Under the pieces are notes generated by a model that was not told the origin of the DNA, did not search any database, and saw nothing but the letters and a program-made list of their open reading frames with translations. DNA of 64,000 bases. It comes from Rutstroemia sp. NJR-2017a BVV2. Taxonomy: Eukaryota; Ascomycota; Leotiomycetes; Helotiales; Rutstroemiaceae. This document shows positions 59,768-64,000 of this stretch, one piece after another. Numbering within the stretch: the first letter of the stretch is position 1; every line of letters starts with the position of its first letter. The position numbers and the translations under genes are program-made. The DNA lies in NCBI GenBank assembly GCA_002946415.1, contig NJPS01000037.1:372001-436000 (forward strand), read 5' to 3'.

Positions 59768-60628
59768 AATATATTTAGTAAGAAACCGGAATACTTAGAG
59801 AATAAAATATATAAATTATATATTATACTTTGCTAGAATGGATATTCGTTGGTATTCAACTTAGTCTAATTAGCTATAATAATATCACTTTGTAATAACT
59901 ATTTGGAGAAATAAGTACAAGAGTATTATAGAAATGATTCCACTACGAAATAAATACTAGAATAACTAAATAAAGGATTTATAATCAAGGACAAAGTTAT
60001 ATACTTCTATAGAAAGATATATATCTCTTCGATCTTGATAAAATAATTTATTTAAGAATAATATAAGTTTCTAACTTATGGATATCAAGAAATCACCAAG
60101 ATATTTGCAAAAATTAAGGCAAACTTATATTTTCTGTAAATAAGGAAGATAATTAAGGAAGTTATCAGAAACTATAATATCTATATATAGAATAAGATCT
60201 TATAGTATATTCTATATAGCTAATTCAAAATTCCGGATATACCTACTTAGCTATAGAGGTCTATTATATAAAACTTTATAGTTAAACTATTATTCTCAAA
60301 AGATCTAATAACAAAAGTAATATATAACTTTATCCTAATTATAATAGATCAATTAACAAAGTTTGGATATATAATTCTATATAAAGAAAGTAGTATAGTT
60401 GAGGATTTAGTCTATATATTTCTAAAAATAGTAGCTAGTATATATAGAGTACCTATCGAAATTATCTCAGACTAAGATAAGCTTTTTACCTCGAAATTCT
60501 AGTAAATATTTATAGTTTTACTAGAAATCAAGAGAAAGCTCTCGATAGTATTCTATCTACAAATAGATAGTTAGATAGAATAGTTGAACTAGACTATAGA
60601 ACAATATTTAAGATATTATATTAATTAC

Positions 60629-61000
60629 TATTGGTTGGACCTTTTAATAAAAGTAATATACTCAAAAGAGGGAAGATCCAACAAGGTTATATAAACTTAT
60701 ACTGATATTTACCCGGGATACTAAGCTAAGTACACAATAGCTAGCTTATATCAATAGGTAAAATCGTCTTATTCTTCTACAACTAACTGGCCATATAATA
60801 GCTTATTTATAGTATATAATAAGTATACTCCGAAGCTCCTTTTAATACTCTCCGGTACTCCAGCTTCGGTATATATAGATATATAGGTAGATATATAGCG
60901 ATCTAAAATATATATAACTATTTTGATAAGGTATACTTTATATCTAAGATATAATAGCCTATACAGCCATTATCTAGCCGAAGTACCGATATTCCGATAT
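60629..61000 (-). repeat. 3' LTR of the inverted copia copy
   Basis: It reads TATTGGTTGGACC to CCGATA on the plus strand, the RIP-altered reverse complement of the family 2 LTR (expected TGTTGG and CCGACA). 372 bp, followed by the complement of the polypurine tract. Confidence 0.92.
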
Positions 61001-64000
61001 TAGTAACTTTTTCTTTTTCGGTCTATATATATTATATATATATATAATATACTACTTAGGTAAGTAGGCTTTAGCTATAAGCTTATATTTGATCCCTTCT
61101 GCCCTCCTATTTTGTCTATAACTAATTGCGCCCAAAATTATTGAAATAATAGTTACTATCGCTATAAAACTAAAAAGCTCCTTATATATTCTTTTTAAAC
61201 TTGTATTTAGTATATATCAAATATCGACTTTTAAAATTCCATTCTTCCTTTTCGTATATCCTTTGTTGCTTATATCCATCTCTAAGAGTATTCTTAAAAA
61301 TATCGATTTTATATAGTATTGCTATAGAAACAAAAACTTAAACTTTAAAATCTCCGATATTATCCTAACTAAAAATAAATGAATTCAAAGAAATAAGGAA
61401 AAATATAAGAAATCCTCCTTCTTCAATATTACTTCTCTTTTCGGACTACCTATCCTTCTATATATATAGTAAGCTTATTATCGTTTAGTATCTTCTCGAG
61501 TACTTTGTTTAGAATTGCTTTCGTTATAGTATTAGCTAGATTATTATCTCCTTTGATCTATTATACTTCAGCTAGCTCTCGTTATTTATACGATTATTGT
61601 AATACTATAATATCGATTATTAAATACTTCTCTTTAGTTATCCTAAACTTAACTAGATAGTCATACAAGTTATACAAATCAATATATACTACAGTTAGTA
61701 GTACTAATAGGTATAGCTACTTTAGGATTGTACCAAATATTTAGCTTATAATAATAGCTATATCGATACTAATAACTATTATATAGATCTCGGAAGCAAA
61801 GACACTTCTAATTATATATTTGTTCTTAATACTGCTTCAATATACGAGATTACCTTTTATCTTAAATACTTCGGCTATATACTCTTCAGTTACTATAAAA
61901 ATAACGAACCTTATTTGCGAGCTAAAGTCCTTATTATTAGCAAACAAGCCATCAATATATATAAAGAGCTTAATATAACTCAGATTCAGCAATATATAAT
62001 ATAGTCCTCTTTCCGGGTTATCTATTTGTTACTAGAGATACTTATTAAGTACTTGTATATTATCATCTGTAAGTTCCTGATATTAAGCTACAACCGAAAA
62101 GTCGAAACTAGTTTCTAGCTAGTATATACTTAAGAAGTAAATACCTCTAGTATATTACTCGCAATAGTTATTTATATACTACTTAGATACTAGCTTAACT
62201 ATCTTAATCTTCTAACCTTATCTCTTCTATATAATCAATAGCTTATCCCTTTCTTGAATTAGATAGTATCTGTTGAAAGTTAAGAAATTTATAGATATAA
62301 ATACTTCTACTAGCTTTGCGAGAAAACTAGCTCTCTTTAACTCTTATACTTCCTTATTATAGAATACTTCACTTCCTAGAATAAATATATTATCGGTTTG
62401 TAAGGCAACTACCGCAAATATATCTTATATAGTAGTAATTAAGAGGTATAGATTATACAAGGATATTTCTATATCGAGCTTCTCACAGTAGTATATATAG
62501 TATATAACCCACCAATATATACCTGCTTCTGCTATACTATATAGGGGTTTGTGGATAATCATTATTATTCCTTTAGGGTACTAGTATTCGATCTACCTTA
62601 GTAACCTAGTAATAATTATACAAACTAGTTTGGTAGTCGATTATAAGTATACTTATATAATATTATATATACTTACTCTCATCCTTTGTATTTGGAGTAT
62701 AGGGACTAATATTTCTAGCAGATATTGACTTGATCTCTGTACTATAGGTACTTATATAAGAATACTCTTTTTGCCTTAGTTATTATACCCTTATACTACG
62801 AGCTTACTCTTCTTATACAGAGCTGATATTATTTTGCCCTTCACCTTATTGATTAATCTGGTATTAAAGATATATCCCTTATATATAATTGGATTATACT
62901 ATATTATTTCGAAGATACTATAAGTAATCAAGCTATCAATTTCTATCTATTGAGAGAACTCGAAGAGTACTTCTATTATAGTAATAGTACCTTATATATA
63001 TAGTTGCTATACTAGATTATAGTCACTTTACTCCTTCTTTATCAAGAACACTTCTATATATCGGAATAGGATAATAACCTACAAGATCAGCTTCTAGGGA
63101 ACTATTATACTGTCTTTTTTGTAGTTATACTAAGTAAGAGAGAGTTCGGTTTCAATTTGGTATTCTAAAAGCTTTTCTAAATAGAAGGGTTTAATAGATA
63201 TTATTCTAAAATAGGTTGGACCTACTAATATCTATATAATCCTATCTTCTCCTTCTATATCGATAAGCTTATATAGTCCAGTCTATCCGCCCTTTTCTCG
63301 GTATATATATATATCCGATTACAGGAGGAGGTTAATTAGCTCTAATATTCTTAATCTATTTCTAGCTTCTAGAGTATCTTTTATTTATCGTTAAGTATTG
63401 TACTTATATACTTCTGCTATTACCTTTTCAACTACCTTAGCTTGTATATATATAGATAGTAATAGGATTGATTGATAGTTGAGCCGGAGGTAGGTACCGA
63501 AGACTAAGAGAGTAAGTACTAGTCTATCCAGATCTACTATATCATTGATTGCTTTAATAACTATTTATAGTATATTATCTTGGGAGATCTACTTATCCTA
63601 CAGTTCTTTACTCAAAATCTCGTATATTTATCGAAAAGAAATATAGTAGTATTCAATCTTACCTATACTATTATATACTTCGATTAATATCTCCTTCACT
63701 TCGGAACCTATAGTATATATATTTTGCTGGAACTTATTAGATACAAAGTTAGTTCTTGTATCATATATAATATAATTTGGTAGTCTTTGGTATATATCAA
63801 TCTAGTATATATATATAGTATTCTATATAGTTTTTGCTGAGATATTCTTTAAGAAGTATACTATATTAAATACTATTGCTTCGTCTATAAGGTGAAGTAC
63901 TAGTATATCTCCTAAATATATAATATCGACAATAATAGTATAGTTGAAGTCGATATTGTTCTTGATTGTAAATTTGAACCTACCTGGTAATTTGGTATAT
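60629..64000 (-). mobile_element. Second copy of copia family 2, inverted, RIP-mutated, running off the window
   Basis: Starting from its 3' LTR (60629-61000), the sequence is the reverse complement of the plus-strand copy. It goes back through the 3' internal region (61.0-61.45 kb), RNase H (about 61.5-62.0 kb), reverse transcriptase (about 62.2-63.1 kb) and into integrase at the window end. It is mutated throughout, with TA-rich substitutions and stops in all frames. It also sits in the gypsy integrase gene, 861 bp from the first copy. The bases just outside its LTR are ATTAC (60624-60628), the expected target duplication to be matched at the far end. Confidence 0.9.

Larger units (their letters stand above)
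49700..60628 (+). mobile_element. Ty3/gypsy retrotransposon, RIP-degraded, interrupted by nested copia elements
   Basis: Start not exactly placed (a degraded LTR probably lies between 49.7 and 50.1 kb). A gypsy gag (SDKYSNDRKKLETF at about 50168) runs to 50.9 kb. The protease region is unreadable. Reverse transcriptase occupies about 52.36-52.96 kb, with LRLVIDYRKLNTI near 52530 and the catalytic box as YLDNILIF near 52835 (second Asp changed to Asn). RNase H runs to about 53.62 kb. The reading is cut at 53623 by the copia insertion and resumes at 59768 in the integrase (TKIFAKIKANLYF, LTKFGYIILYKESS, PIEIISD), ending at 60628 where a second copia copy begins. Stops everywhere. The 3' part lies beyond the inverted copia copy, outside the window. 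Confidence 0.82.

Noticed and set aside
46740..64000. Possible CRISPR-like or satellite array in the AT-rich block
   Set aside because: Apparent periodicity is only TATATA-type bias from RIP; the underlying sequence is translatable retrotransposon gag-pol.
1..64000. tRNA and rRNA genes
   Set aside because: Scanning by eye for B-box-like GGTTCGA words found a few (for example near 14018 and 22473), but none had an acceptor stem or cloverleaf context.

Overview
This window is nuclear DNA of a filamentous ascomycete (Pezizomycotina). Leotiomycetes is my best guess, from general resemblance only. The evidence is many genes split by 45-80 bp GT-AG introns, a HET-domain gene, a DUF3431 gene, fungus-specific families, and an AT-rich retrotransposon block carrying the C-to-T/G-to-A signature of repeat-induced point mutation (RIP). 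Exon models were built by hand from the sequence. For each multi-exon model the exon lengths add up to a whole number of codons.

Gene-bearing part (1-46.5 kb), left to right: a 5'-truncated ubiquitin-like-domain gene (1-1588, +); a pirin (1856-2967, -); a membrane protein with a C-terminal DUF3431 domain (3501-5520, -); an orphan 317-residue protein (7314-8319, +); a 1023-residue protein of the fungal 2OG-Fe(II) dioxygenase family in which the expected iron ligands appear replaced (9057-12597, +); a doubtful small ORF (12953-13423, -); a HET-domain protein (14264-16813, -); a doubtful, probably decaying coding stretch (17.6-19.0 kb, +); a seven-helix Ost-alpha/DUF300 protein (20018-21898, -); about 7 kb without a recognisable gene, with pyrimidine-rich duplicated modules and several TATA-like sites; Ku70 (29125-31170, -), divergent from ferrochelatase (31609-33005, +); an MFS transporter with a minisatellite in its last intron (34179-36215, +); a secreted Ser/Thr-rich protein (37696-38842, +); a possible 68-residue basic protein (41380-41586, +); and a conserved fungal protein of unknown function (42388-43365, -). 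These genes look like independent housekeeping and accessory loci. I see no biosynthetic cluster or multi-gene system.

Repeat part (46.5-64 kb): an abrupt change to TA-rich, stop-riddled sequence. It is a nest of retrotransposons. A Ty1/copia element (5' LTR 46535-46732, with a primer site matching the initiator tRNA-Met anticodon arm) is broken off near 49.7 kb, where a Ty3/gypsy element starts. The gypsy integrase gene is itself interrupted by a complete 6144-bp element of a second copia family (53624-59767, 371-bp LTRs, 5-bp target duplication AATAT). After 861 bp it is interrupted again by an inverted copy of that same family (60629 to beyond the window). The complete copia copy is unusual: its left LTR and most of its body are heavily RIP-mutated, while its right end and right LTR are nearly untouched.

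The clearest points for follow-up are the iron-ligand-less dioxygenase, the asymmetric RIP, and the duplicated promoter-like modules at 27.8-28.4 kb.
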